A stretch of DNA of 64,000 bases from Gordonia mangrovi (GCF_024734075.1 NZ_CP102850.1:3038001-3102000); one strand, 5' to 3'; positions 17,796 to 27,110 are shown, numbered from the stretch's first letter. Notes: generated by a model not told the origin, from the letters alone. Program-made: numbers and translations.

Positions 17796-18269
17796 TCAGG
17801 TCTCCGAGATCTCGATCGAGCGCGGCTTGGTCGGAGTCGCCTTCGCGAGGTGCAGGCGGAGAACTCCGTCGGTGAGCCCGGCGGAGACCTGGTCGGCGTC
17901 CACTTCGACCGGCAGGGACACCCGGTAGTCGAACGTGCCGGTCCGGCGCGTCTGATGACGCACCTCGCCCGTGCGCTCGACCTCGGTCGTCTCCCCGTGC
18001 AGGTGGACGACGCCACCGTCGAGTTCCACGTGGATGTCCTCGCGTTTGATGCCGGGGAGTTCGGCCTCGAGGACGTAGGCCTCGTCGGTCTCCTCGATGG
18101 TCACTGCGGGAGTCCACCCGCGGGCGGGTTCGACACCACCGAAGGCGGCGTCGACGAGTTCGTTGAACCGGGATCCGAACTCGGCCAGCTCACGGTTGCG
18201 GGCGTCGTCGAAGACCCGGAACGGGCTCCAGAATGCGATGTCGGATGCACGTCGTGCGGGCAGTGCCAT
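17796..18269 (-). CDS. Hsp20 / alpha-crystallin small heat-shock protein
   Basis: 157 aa from the ATG at 18269, with GGAGG eight bases upstream. A variable N-terminal arm (residues 1-45) precedes the alpha-crystallin domain (about 46-145), with AELPGIKREDIHVELDGG, the GVLRLHL strand typical of the family, and a C-terminal anchoring I-x-I motif (IEI). It should form oligomers that hold unfolding proteins. The upstream region carries an HspR-type HAIR operator (18320-18342), so it is likely an Acr2-like gene of the HspR regulon rather than a hypoxia-type Acr (inference). Confidence 0.93.
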   Translation of the reverse strand: MALPARRASDIAFWSPFRVFDDARNRELAEFGSRFNELVDAAFGGVEPARGWTPAVTIEETDEAYVLEAELPGIKREDIHVELDGGVVHLHGETTEVERTGEVRHQTRRTGTFDYRVSLPVEVDADQVSAGLTDGVLRLHLAKATPTKPRSIEISET

Positions 18270-18319
18270 GATAGGAACCTCCATCTCGGTTGGCTGCAGG
18301 AGCAGCACGTTTGGCACTT

Positions 18320-18342
18320 AGTTGAGCGTATGAGGCTCAACT
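18320..18342. promoter_or_regulatory. HAIR element (HspR operator) upstream of hsp20
   Basis: Perfect 8-bp arms AGTTGAGC and GCTCAACT around 7 bases. The core TTGAG-N9-CTCAA equals the HspR consensus CTTGAGT-N7-ACTCAAG in spacing and core bases. It is about 50 bp upstream of the hsp20 start, where HspR would block transcription until heat shock. Confidence 0.7.
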
Positions 18343-18355
18343 TCTATTCCCGCGG

Positions 18356-18373
18356 GGCGCCGGCTCCGGCGCC
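18356..18373. terminator. GC stem-loop downstream of the ABC substrate-binding gene
   Basis: GGCGCCGG-CT-CCGGCGCC, an 8-bp perfect stem seven bases past the stop of the minus-strand lipoprotein gene. No T-tract is present. Confidence 0.45.
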
Positions 18374-18380
18374 GATCCGG

Positions 18381-19562
18381 TCAGCGCACCTGATCGCTGA
18401 TGAACTCCGCGGTGAACAGCTGGTCGGCGGGCAACTGTGTCGGCAGTCCGGCGCCCCCGCCGTTGAGGATCGGGGTCAGGTCGTCGATGTTCGACTGCGC
18501 CTTGGCCATGTCGTAGCTACCCCATACGCCGTCGGTGCCGGGTGCGATGACGGCCTTGTCTTTCAACAGTTCGGCGGAGTAGGCGGCCTCGCCCTCGGAG
18601 TACGGCGTGAACCCGACGTCGGCGGACACCCAATCGACGATCGTCGCGTTGATGGCCTCCGGCGAGCCCACGTAGTCCTTGCCGGTCTGCTGGATCATCG
18701 GCACGAGCTTCTCCAGGCACGGCGACATCTCCTCCAGCCGGTCCGCGCGCACCGAGACGTTCGAGGCGTAGACGTCGTAGCCGGCGTCCTTGACCATCGC
18801 GTAGGCGATGGGTTTGTTCCACGACGGGGTCTCGTGCTCGTAGGTGTAGGGCTCGGAATTCGCGAAGCCCTGCTGGGCGATGGTCGGATCGCCGACGAAG
18901 CGGGCCGGCGCACCGTCATAGCTGGTGTCGAGCTGGCTCTCCTTCAGCAGACCCTTGGCGACCAGCCATTGCGGAAAGATCTGATCCTTGCTGACCACCA
19001 CGGTCTCGTCGGTCTTGCCGATGTCGGCGATGGTGGTCTGATCGGGATGCGTCTGCGGATCCCACATCAGGATCGACGGGTTGTACTGCAACAGTGGCGT
19101 CACGCCGACGACCCGCTGGTCGGTGGCGGCGGCGATCAGCTGATCACCGTGCACGAGCCCCAGGTCGATCGAATCGTCGGCGTACATCGCCGACGGAACC
19201 GACTGGAAGCCGATCGCGGGCCCGCCGGCGCGCAGGGTGATGTCCACGCCGGTGTCCCCGCCGTCGAACACCAGGGGGCCGGTCACCGACTTGGTGTCGG
19301 TGTCGATGCTGTACCCCGGTCCGAGCAGGCCGATCACGCCGGCCATGTCCGACTGCGGCTGCCATTGCAGCTGCACGACGACGTTCTCCGGGCAGACAGT
19401 GCTGAGGTCGTACTCGGCGGGAGCCGGCTGCAGGCTCGACGCCGCGGCGGTCTCGGTGTCGGAATCGCTGCCGCATCCCGCGAGTGCGGTGGCGCAGATG
19501 GCGGCGGTCGCCAGCGTCACCGCCCGAACTGTGCGGGTGGCGAATGGGGAACGAGGGGTCAT
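18381..19562 (-). CDS. ABC transporter substrate-binding lipoprotein (NMT1/SsuA-like)
   Basis: 393 aa from the ATG at 19562 with AGGAGTTCTC upstream. Signal peptide with lipobox ATALAGC, so it is a lipid-anchored outer-face protein. The mature part begins with VCPENVVVQLQWQPQSDMAG, the NMT1/THI5- and SsuA-type opening strand, and continues through GPAIGFQSVPSAMYADDS to a C-terminal lobe with DYVGSPEAINATIVDWVSAD. It should deliver a small organic ligand to the permease encoded on the opposite arm. The ligand class (sulfonate, pyrimidine-like or other) cannot be decided from sequence. The divergent importer genes share a four-site operator region with it. Confidence 0.87.
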   Translation of the reverse strand: MTPRSPFATRTVRAVTLATAAICATALAGCGSDSDTETAAASSLQPAPAEYDLSTVCPENVVVQLQWQPQSDMAGVIGLLGPGYSIDTDTKSVTGPLVFDGGDTGVDITLRAGGPAIGFQSVPSAMYADDSIDLGLVHGDQLIAAATDQRVVGVTPLLQYNPSILMWDPQTHPDQTTIADIGKTDETVVVSKDQIFPQWLVAKGLLKESQLDTSYDGAPARFVGDPTIAQQGFANSEPYTYEHETPSWNKPIAYAMVKDAGYDVYASNVSVRADRLEEMSPCLEKLVPMIQQTGKDYVGSPEAINATIVDWVSADVGFTPYSEGEAAYSAELLKDKAVIAPGTDGVWGSYDMAKAQSNIDDLTPILNGGGAGLPTQLPADQLFTAEFISDQVR

Positions 19563-19604
19563 GAGAACTCCTGAGGACTGATGCCAGAAAGTCGCGGTAT
19601 GCGA

Positions 19605-19838
19605 TCTACATGTAAAGCTAGGACCTGAAGACCGGTTGCGCCAGTCGACTGCATGTAGCGGTCGGAAGCGTTGTAATGGCCCGGACACGCTGGTCTGCGC
19701 AGCTCAATTCCCGAAAATCCGCAGGTGGAAGTCGGTCATGTCTGCGTCGATGTCATGCAGTGTTTACGTACGGACACGGAAAAGAAATACATGTAGAGCA
19801 CTATGTGCATAAGCAGATGGGCGACCATCTACATGTAC
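19605..19838. promoter_or_regulatory. Four CTACATGTAG-like operators between divergent ABC genes
   Basis: The gap 19563-19859 holds no gene but four TACATGTA-type sites at 19607, 19650 (TGCATGTA), 19788 and 19830. They form two pairs, spaced 43 and 42 bp, one pair near each divergent start. That spacing is about four helical turns and suggests cooperative or looping binding. The encoded GntR protein downstream is a candidate ligand-responsive binder (inference). Confidence 0.65.
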
Positions 19839-19859
19839 TTCGGACCATGGGAAGCGTGT

Positions 19860-20639
19860 ATGAACCTCTTCGACACCATGAATGATGCTGACGCGCGTCA
19901 TCTCACCAAGGGCATCGTGATCTCGGCGGCCGGCGTCACCAAACAGTTCGGGTCGGGCACCCGGGCCCTCGACGGCGTCGACGTCGACGTCGCCGACGGG
20001 GACTTCGTGGCGGTCGTCGGACCGTCCGGATGTGGCAAGTCGACCCTGTTGCGAATGGCGGCCGGCCTCGAGCAGCCGACCGACGGCAGCGTCGCACTCG
20101 CCACCGACTCGGTGGGCTTCATCTTCCAGGAGCCCACCCTGCTGCCCTGGCGATCGGTGCGGGCCAACGTCGAGCTCTGCGCCGAGATCGCGCGCCTGCC
20201 CAAGGCGGAGCGTCGCGTCCGCGCTCAACGCGCCATCGATGCGGTCGGTTTGAGCGGGTTCGAGGGGCAGCGCCCGCGCATGTTGTCGGGCGGCATGAAG
20301 ATGCGTGCCTCGCTGGCGCGCACCCTCACCTCCGAGCCGCAGGTGATGTTGCTCGACGAACCCTTCGGCGCCCTCGACGAGATGACCCGCCTGGACATGC
20401 AGGCCGAACTGCAGCGGTTGTACGCCGATCGCGGGTTCACGGCCATGTTCATCACCCATTCGGTGTCGGAGGCCGTCTTCCTCGCCAACCGGGTGATCGT
20501 GATGTCGGCGCGCCCGGGCCGGATCGTCGCCGACATCCGCATCGACTTCCCCTACCCGCGAGACCCAGATCTTCGCTACGACAACCGGTTCACCGAACAC
20601 GTCGCGGACATCTCCGAAACCCTGCGAGGTGCACGATGA
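19860..20639 (+). CDS. ABC transporter ATP-binding protein (SsuB/TauB-like)
   Basis: 259 aa from the ATG at 19860, with GGGAAG upstream; more distal ATGs at 19803 and 19833 sit inside the operator region. All ABC motifs are present: Walker A GPSGCGKST, Q-loop FQEPTLLPW, signature LSGGMKMRASLAR, Walker B VMLLDEP followed by the D-loop GALDEMTR, and switch His in ITHSV. The sequence is of the nitrate/sulfonate/taurine subfamily. It overlaps the permease gene by four bases (ATGA) and powers import of the ligand bound by the divergent lipoprotein. Confidence 0.93.
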   Translation: MNLFDTMNDADARHLTKGIVISAAGVTKQFGSGTRALDGVDVDVADGDFVAVVGPSGCGKSTLLRMAAGLEQPTDGSVALATDSVGFIFQEPTLLPWRSVRANVELCAEIARLPKAERRVRAQRAIDAVGLSGFEGQRPRMLSGGMKMRASLARTLTSEPQVMLLDEPFGALDEMTRLDMQAELQRLYADRGFTAMFITHSVSEAVFLANRVIVMSARPGRIVADIRIDFPYPRDPDLRYDNRFTEHVADISETLRGAR

Positions 20640-21538
20640 CCACCACCACCGCGTCCATCACCACACCATCCGCCGCGTCGACATCGGCTACGCGGTCCAG
20701 CGATCCGACGCCGGCCGACAGCACTCACGCACCGATCGGCGGACCGCCGTCGAGTCGTGGCCGACGATTCGCCAATTCGTTTGTGCGGTACGGCCTTCCG
20801 CCCTTGATCTCGTTGGCCGTCGGCATCGGTCTCTGGTACTGCGTCTCGTACCTGATCCTGAGTCCGACGCGACGGTTTCTGCTTCCGCCGCCGCACGATG
20901 TGCTCACCAATTCACTACTCGACCCCGATCACGTCGGACCGATGCTCGACGCGCTGTGGGTCACCGCCAAGGTCAGTATCGTGGGATTCGCCTTCGCCGC
21001 CCTTGTCGGCGTCGCCATCGGTGTGGTGATGAGCCGCGGGTCGTTGCTCGAGCGGGCCATCTATCCGTGGGCTGTTGTACTGCAGGTGATCCCGGTATTG
21101 GCGATCGTGCCGCTGATCGGTTTGTGGTTCGGCTACGGCATGGTGGCACGCACCATCGTCTGCGTGATCATCGCGATCTTCCCGATCATCGCCAATACCC
21201 ACTTCGGCCTGGTATCGGTCGACCGGGGGTCGCACGAACTGTTCACGCTGTCGAAGGCGTCCACCGCTCAGCGGCTCGTCAAACTCGAGTTCCCGTCGGC
21301 GCTCCCGTCGATGATGACCGGTTTCCGCACCGCCTCGGGCCTCGTGGTGGTCGGCGCCATCATCGGCGACATGTTCTTCGCCAAGGGAGAACCCGGCATC
21401 GGCACCCTCCTCGACATCTACCGGGCCCGACTGCAATCCGACGATCTCATCGCCGCCATCGTGCTCGCCTCGTTGTTCGGTATCGCCGTGTTCGGGATCT
21501 TCAGCGTGCTCAACGCGTTCGTGAATCGTCGCCGGTGA
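20636..21538 (+). CDS. ABC transporter permease (SsuC/TauC-like)
   Basis: 300 aa, ATG overlapping the ATPase stop. A Ser/Thr/Pro-rich cytoplasmic N-terminus of about 55 residues precedes six transmembrane helices. The EAA-type coupling loop is EFPSALPSMMTGFRTASGLV, which contacts the ATPase, followed by VVGAIIGDMFFAKGEPGIG as in SsuC and TauC. With the lipoprotein and ATPase it makes a complete importer. A hairpin-forming repeat follows the stop and separates it from the oxygenase gene. Confidence 0.92.
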   Translation: MTTTTASITTPSAASTSATRSSDPTPADSTHAPIGGPPSSRGRRFANSFVRYGLPPLISLAVGIGLWYCVSYLILSPTRRFLLPPPHDVLTNSLLDPDHVGPMLDALWVTAKVSIVGFAFAALVGVAIGVVMSRGSLLERAIYPWAVVLQVIPVLAIVPLIGLWFGYGMVARTIVCVIIAIFPIIANTHFGLVSVDRGSHELFTLSKASTAQRLVKLEFPSALPSMMTGFRTASGLVVVGAIIGDMFFAKGEPGIGTLLDIYRARLQSDDLIAAIVLASLFGIAVFGIFSVLNAFVNRRR

Positions 21539-21634
21539 GGTCTCGATACGCCCTCCGCTATCGCTCCGGGCTACTCGACCAGCCGAGGCGAGCGCTGATC
21601 GAGTAGGCGACGAGCGCAGCGAGGTGACGTATCC
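21539..21634. repeat. Hairpin-forming intergenic repeat
   Basis: Imperfect inverted repeat: GATACG...CTACTCGACCAGC pairs with GCTGATCGAGTAG...ACGTATC around a short GAGGCGA-type centre. Sequences of this GGTCTCGATACG...CGAGTAG kind are, as I recall, common between genes in Gordonia and Rhodococcus. It may be a non-autonomous mobile or REP-like element and could stabilise the transporter mRNA. Confidence 0.55.
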
Positions 21635-21698
21635 GCCGGGCTGAGCTTGTCGAAGTCGAGATCAGACCCTCATCCAGCCATCAACCAAGGAGAACACC

Positions 21699-22730
21699 AT
21701 GTTCAACGTCCCCGTCATCGATATCTCCAGCTACGTCGACCCGCATGGATCAGCCGCCGACCGCGCTCGAGTCGCCCGCGAGCTCGATGCGGCCTGCAGC
21801 ACGGTCGGCTTCGTGCAGGTCGTGGGCCACGGTATCCCCGCGGCCACGATCGACGGACTCATTGCCGCCCTCGACGAGTTCTATGCTCTACCGCTCGACG
21901 TCAAGAAGCGCTACACCCGGCCAGGCGAGAACCGCGGCTACAGCCCGCCCAAGAGCGAATCGCTGAGTATGAGCCTCGGGGTGGCCGCGGCGAATCAGAT
22001 GAACGACTTCTACGAGGCCTTCACAGTGGGCTCCGAACGAGGCTGGTTCGCCGGCCTCGACCTGCCCGAGACGAGCTATGCCCGCAACACGTGGCCGGTC
22101 GCCGCCCCTGGTTTCCGCACGGCCGTCGAGGCCTGGTTCGCCGCCGCCCGTGGGGTGTCGCGCGTGCTGCTGACCGCGTGCACCGACGCCCTCGATTTGC
22201 CGACGGCCTATTTCGACGATCTGACCGACCATTCGATCGACGCGTTGAAGATGAACAACTACACCCTGCCCGAGGGCGAGATCGAGCTCGCCGGCGAACT
22301 CACCGGGATGGGAGCGCACACCGACTTCGGCATCCTGACCGTGCTGTGGGCCGACCAGGTGCCCGGCCTCCAGGTCCTCGACGTGGACGGCGTCTGGCAC
22401 GACGTCCAACCCGCCGACGGTGCCCTACTGGTGAACCTCGGCGACGCGATGGCGCGGTGGACCAACGACCGATGGCGCTCCACGGTGCATCGGGTGGACC
22501 CGCCGGTGGTCGACGGCCGGATCATCCGTCGCCGGTCGGCGGCCTTCTTCTTCGACGGCAACCATGACGCGGTGATCGAGACATTGCCCGGCTGCGCGAG
22601 CGCCGAGCGACCCGGCTATCCGCCGATCACCGTCGCCGAGAACATCGACGCCAAGCTCGCCGGGATGAAGACGGGAGTGGCTCCCGAGTTCGCCGACCGC
22701 GAAGCCCAGCGTGTGATGGCTGCACGATGA
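21699..22730 (+). CDS. 2-oxoglutarate/Fe(II)-dependent oxygenase, IPNS-like
   Basis: 343 aa, ATG preceded by AAGGAG nine bases upstream. The N-terminal non-haem dioxygenase segment begins VPVIDISSYVDP. The jelly-roll core carries the iron triad His-x-Asp in GMGAHTDFGILTVL and distal His in STVHRVDPP, followed by the 2-oxoglutarate carboxylate-binding pattern R-x-S in IRRRSAAFFFDGN. The family hydroxylates or oxidises small molecules in the cytoplasm. Being between an ABC importer and a GntR gene, it probably carries out the first step on the imported compound (inference). Confidence 0.9.
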   Translation: MFNVPVIDISSYVDPHGSAADRARVARELDAACSTVGFVQVVGHGIPAATIDGLIAALDEFYALPLDVKKRYTRPGENRGYSPPKSESLSMSLGVAAANQMNDFYEAFTVGSERGWFAGLDLPETSYARNTWPVAAPGFRTAVEAWFAAARGVSRVLLTACTDALDLPTAYFDDLTDHSIDALKMNNYTLPEGEIELAGELTGMGAHTDFGILTVLWADQVPGLQVLDVDGVWHDVQPADGALLVNLGDAMARWTNDRWRSTVHRVDPPVVDGRIIRRRSAAFFFDGNHDAVIETLPGCASAERPGYPPITVAENIDAKLAGMKTGVAPEFADREAQRVMAAR

Positions 22731-22758
22731 GGGCCGACGCCGTCATCATGGATGGATC

Positions 22759-23436
22759 ATGAGCATTTCGGACAGCCTCCCGTCGACGCGATCGGCCGGG
22801 TCCGACGGCGCGCTGTTGACCCAGGCGGTGTTGCGCCGACTGCGCGACGAGATCTTCTCCGGCGCGTTGGAGCCGGGCACGTCGCTGTCGGTGCCGGGTC
22901 TCGCCGCCCGGCTCGAGGTGTCCCGCAGTCCTGTGCGGGAGGCGGTTCAGCAACTCGTGGTCGACGGCCTGGCGGTCTACACGCCGCGGGCGGGTGCGAA
23001 GGTCGCCCACCTCGACGACGACATGCTGCGGCACGTCTTCCAGGTGCGCGAGGTGCTCGACGGACTCGCCGCCCGGGAGGCCACCACACGGGTCACGCTC
23101 GCCGACCTGGGTGAGCTGTGGGAGCGGGTGCGCGAGCAGGAGGCCTACCTGCAGACCGCCGCCGATCACCGGCGCGACGCAGACCTGGACCTCGATTTCC
23201 ACACCGCGGTCCGCGGGCACTCGGGCAACAAACCCCTGTGTGATGCGTTGTTCCGGCTCGACACCCAAACGCACCTCTACCGCTCCGACATGTGGAGTCA
23301 CGACGTGAACAGGCGGCTGGCCGTGGCCGAGCATCGCCGGATCGTCGCCGCGCTGGAGGCCGGTGACGCCGACGAAGCCGAGCGCGCGGCTAAGGCTCAC
23401 GCCGCCGGTGTGCTCGTCCGGTTGTTGCGGAAGTGA
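22759..23436 (+). CDS. GntR-family regulator, FCD subfamily
   Basis: 225 aa. Winged helix at about residues 17-80 (TQAVLRRLRDEIFSGALEPG, then LAARLEVSRSPVREAVQQL). The C-terminal all-helical FCD domain carries likely metal ligands in DLDFHTAVRGHSGN, the EHRRIVAALEAGD block and a last His in AKAHAAG. Such proteins bind a metal-coordinated carboxylate or related effector. It starts 28 bp after the oxygenase stop and is probably the regulator of the ABC/oxygenase cluster. Confidence 0.9.
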   Translation: MSISDSLPSTRSAGSDGALLTQAVLRRLRDEIFSGALEPGTSLSVPGLAARLEVSRSPVREAVQQLVVDGLAVYTPRAGAKVAHLDDDMLRHVFQVREVLDGLAAREATTRVTLADLGELWERVREQEAYLQTAADHRRDADLDLDFHTAVRGHSGNKPLCDALFRLDTQTHLYRSDMWSHDVNRRLAVAEHRRIVAALEAGDADEAERAAKAHAAGVLVRLLRK

Positions 23437-23473
23437 GTAGTGCCCGCCCGGTCCCGCGCACCCGTCGCGTTCG

Positions 23474-23522
23474 CGCGCATGTCGCGACGTGCGCGGCGTC
23501 ATGTCGACTGCGCGGTTGTCCC
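23474..23522. repeat. Dispersed intergenic repeat, copy B
   Basis: 49 bp matching 9466-9514 at 40 positions, beginning CGCGCATGTCGCGAC and ending CGCGGTTG. It lies between the GntR stop and the CIRCE elements of groEL2; neither copy is inside a gene. Confidence 0.6.
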
Positions 23523-23558
23523 GAAGGTCAGGCGGCATCTCGGGGGCGCTTCGCCGGC

Positions 23559-23620
23559 CTTGCACTCGCCCTGCCCGAGTGCTAAAACGGTCTTTGGCAC
23601 TCGCAAGCAGTGAGTGCCAG
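23559..23620. promoter_or_regulatory. Two CIRCE elements (HrcA operators) of groEL2
   Basis: CIRCE 1 at 23559-23585: CTTGCACTC-N9-GAGTGCTAA, with a perfect right half. CIRCE 2 at 23594-23620: TTGGCACTC-N9-GAGTGCCAG. The consensus is TTAGCACTC-N9-GAGTGCTAA. Both lie 100-170 bp before the groEL start, where HrcA would repress transcription at normal temperature. Confidence 0.85.
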
Positions 23621-23649
23621 GTCGGGACGGTGAGATCGGTTCCGAATGA

Positions 23650-25353
<1,704 letters not shown>

Positions 25354-25389
25354 TCTGATCAGAACCCGCGTTCATCCGACGCACCTGTT

Positions 25390-25426
25390 CGAAGGCCGGT
25401 CATCCCACCTGGATGGCCGGCCTTCG
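25390..25426. terminator. groEL2 terminator
   Basis: 16-bp stem (CGAAGGCCGGTCATCC with one G-U pair) around a short loop, 36 bp beyond the groEL stop and before the converging small gene. Confidence 0.65.
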
Positions 25427-25454
25427 GCGTGTCCGATGGATCCGGACTCGGGCG

Positions 25455-25613
25455 TCAGCGACCGCCGAACAGACGTGCAAAAAGGCCCGGCTCGCCTTCG
25501 TGGCCGGCACAGCGCTGCGACTTCGGTACGCCCCGCATCACCTGGTCGACGTGGCGGCCGCAGCCGCGCCAAGTGGCCTTGCCGCACTTACGGCAGGTCG
25601 CCTGATGGCACAT
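25455..25613 (-). CDS. Small Cys/His-rich protein, probable metal binder
   Basis: 52 aa, ATG at 25613 with GAGGAG five bases upstream, stop at 25455. Cys2, His3, Cys7, Cys10, Cys18, His21, Cys35 and His38 make a zinc-ribbon- or metallothionein-like set; the first part reads MCHQATCRKCGKATWRGCG. I recall similar short proteins across actinobacteria, without known function. A CsoR-type palindrome lies 46 bp upstream, over the likely promoter, so the gene may respond to copper (inference). It converges with groEL2 and diverges from a phosphatase gene. Confidence 0.8.
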   Translation of the reverse strand: MCHQATCRKCGKATWRGCGRHVDQVMRGVPKSQRCAGHEGEPGLFARLFGGR

Positions 25614-25658
25614 GGTGACTCCTCGGTCTGGACGTGATGAGATACCTCCTCACCTTAC

Positions 25659-25674
25659 ATACCCCTGGGGGTAT
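25659..25674. promoter_or_regulatory. CsoR-like copper operator
   Basis: Perfect dyad ATACCCCTGGGGGTAT (7-bp arms, 2-bp centre), which matches the G/C-tract palindrome bound by actinobacterial CsoR-family repressors. It lies between the divergent small Cys/His gene (start 25613) and the phosphatase gene (start 25741). No csoR gene is in the window. Confidence 0.65.
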
Positions 25675-25740
25675 AAATCTCGGGGGTGGCGTGTGGGTCG
25701 CGACACATCGCCGCCTGTGCGGGTCTGCCACCATGTACTC

Positions 25741-26553
25741 ATGCGCGAACGTAGCGTCGATGCCGTCGACCTCACCACCGTCGCGAACTTCCGCGACCTC
25801 GGCGGCCGAGAGACAGTGGACGGCAGACGTGTCATCACCGGCCGTATCTACCGATCCGCCGCCCTCCATGAGGCCTCCGACACCGACCGTGCGTATCTCG
25901 ACGGACTCGGGCTGCGGGCCGTCTACGACCTGCGTTCGCTGGCTGAGACCGACGAGGAGCCCGATCCCGTGCTCGACGGCGCCGTCGGTGTCCACCTCGA
26001 CGTCCTCGCCGACGCCGAGTCGGTGAGCGCCCCGGCCAACCTGGACAAGGTGCTCTCCGATCCCGAGACCGTGGCCCTGGCCAACGAGCGGCTCGCCGAC
26101 GGCAGTGGGATCGAGCGGATGCTCGGTGCCTACCGCGAACTGGTCAACCTGCCGAGCGCACTGCGGTCCTATCGCGGACTGTTCACCGGACTCCTTGCCG
26201 ACGACGGGCCTGCGCTGTTCCATTGCACCGCCGGCAAGGACCGGACGGGGTGGGCGGCGGCGGCCTTCCTGTCTCTGCTCGGCGTGAGCCGCGACGCGGT
26301 CTACGAGGACTACCTGCTCACCAATGACATGTTCCTGCCCGCGGTGGCGCATGTCTTCGACGGCTTCGCCGCGGCCGGCGGCGATCCCGACCTGCTGCGC
26401 CCGTTGCTCGGCGTTCAGGCCGCCTACCTCGATGCCGCGTTCACCGAACTCGCCGACCGGTTCGGCACCATCGAGGACTACTTCGCTGACGGTCTCGGTC
26501 TCGACGCCGCCGCGCAACACGCACTTCGCGATCGCTACCTCGACGCCGACTGA
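25741..26553 (+). CDS. PtpB-like protein tyrosine/serine phosphatase
   Basis: 270 aa from the ATG at 25741; the open frame extends upstream across the CsoR-like site and is not taken. The P-loop is HCTAGKDRTG with nucleophile Cys162, and the protein opens with NFRDLGG, both hallmarks of the Y_phosphatase3 family to which M. tuberculosis PtpB belongs. PtpB enzymes dephosphorylate Tyr/Ser/Thr residues and phosphoinositides; here a housekeeping role is as likely. No signal peptide. It converges with the thioesterase gene with a 7-bp gap. Confidence 0.9.
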   Translation: MRERSVDAVDLTTVANFRDLGGRETVDGRRVITGRIYRSAALHEASDTDRAYLDGLGLRAVYDLRSLAETDEEPDPVLDGAVGVHLDVLADAESVSAPANLDKVLSDPETVALANERLADGSGIERMLGAYRELVNLPSALRSYRGLFTGLLADDGPALFHCTAGKDRTGWAAAAFLSLLGVSRDAVYEDYLLTNDMFLPAVAHVFDGFAAAGGDPDLLRPLLGVQAAYLDAAFTELADRFGTIEDYFADGLGLDAAAQHALRDRYLDAD

Positions 26554-26560
26554 GGTCCGC

Positions 26561-27043
26561 TCAGCGGAACACGATGCACGTGGTGGTGCCGTGGGCCACG
26601 AGTTTGCCGTCGTGAGAGAACACCTTGCCCTCGGCGGTCGCGGTGCGCCCGCCGGCGTGGATCACGGCGCCGGTTGCGGTCAGTTCGCCCGCGTCGGTCG
26701 CCACCGCCCGGATGTAGTTGATCTTCAGTTCCAGTGTCGTATAGCCGACGCCCGCGGGCAGCGTGGTGTGCACGGCGCAGCCCATCACCGAATCGAGCAG
26801 GGTGGCGCAGATGCCGCCGTGCACCGTGCCGAGCGGATTGGCGAAATCGGGTTGCGGGGTCACCGCGAAGGTCACCAAGCCTTCGTCGATCTGCTTCGGG
26901 GTCATGCCGAGCAGGCGCCCGATGCTGGGCCGAGCGTCGCGCTCGGGGTCGGAGTGCCAGGCCCGAAGCAGGTCGAGTCCCGACATCGAAAGTGGATCGG
27001 TGCCGGTTGCGGCGTCCGGCGAAGAATGCGAAGTGGTCGTCAT
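26561..27043 (-). CDS. PaaI-type hotdog acyl-CoA thioesterase
   Basis: 160 aa from the ATG at 27043. The hotdog signature NPLGTVHGGICATLLDSVMG contains the conserved H-G-G and downstream acidic residue of the PaaI/YbgC-like group, followed by YTTLELKINYIRAV. Such tetramers hydrolyse aryl- or acyl-CoA esters. The gene is divergent from a TetR regulator with two TATG-N8-CATA dyads between them, so it is probably that regulator's target. Confidence 0.88.
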   Translation of the reverse strand: MTTTSHSSPDAATGTDPLSMSGLDLLRAWHSDPERDARPSIGRLLGMTPKQIDEGLVTFAVTPQPDFANPLGTVHGGICATLLDSVMGCAVHTTLPAGVGYTTLELKINYIRAVATDAGELTATGAVIHAGGRTATAEGKVFSHDGKLVAHGTTTCIVFR

Positions 27044-27046
27044 GAT

Positions 27047-27090
27047 TATGTATGGTTGCATAGAAGCGGCCGATTATGAAGGTCTACATA
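27047..27090. promoter_or_regulatory. Two TATG-N8-CATA dyads, probable TetR operator
   Basis: Sites at 27047-27062 and 27075-27090, 28 bp apart, fill the 67-bp divergent region of the thioesterase and TetR genes. Both keep the same 8-base spacing. Binding by the neighbouring TetR protein is inference. Confidence 0.55.
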
Positions 27091-27110
27091 TCCGAAGGGT
27101 GTGAACGTCG

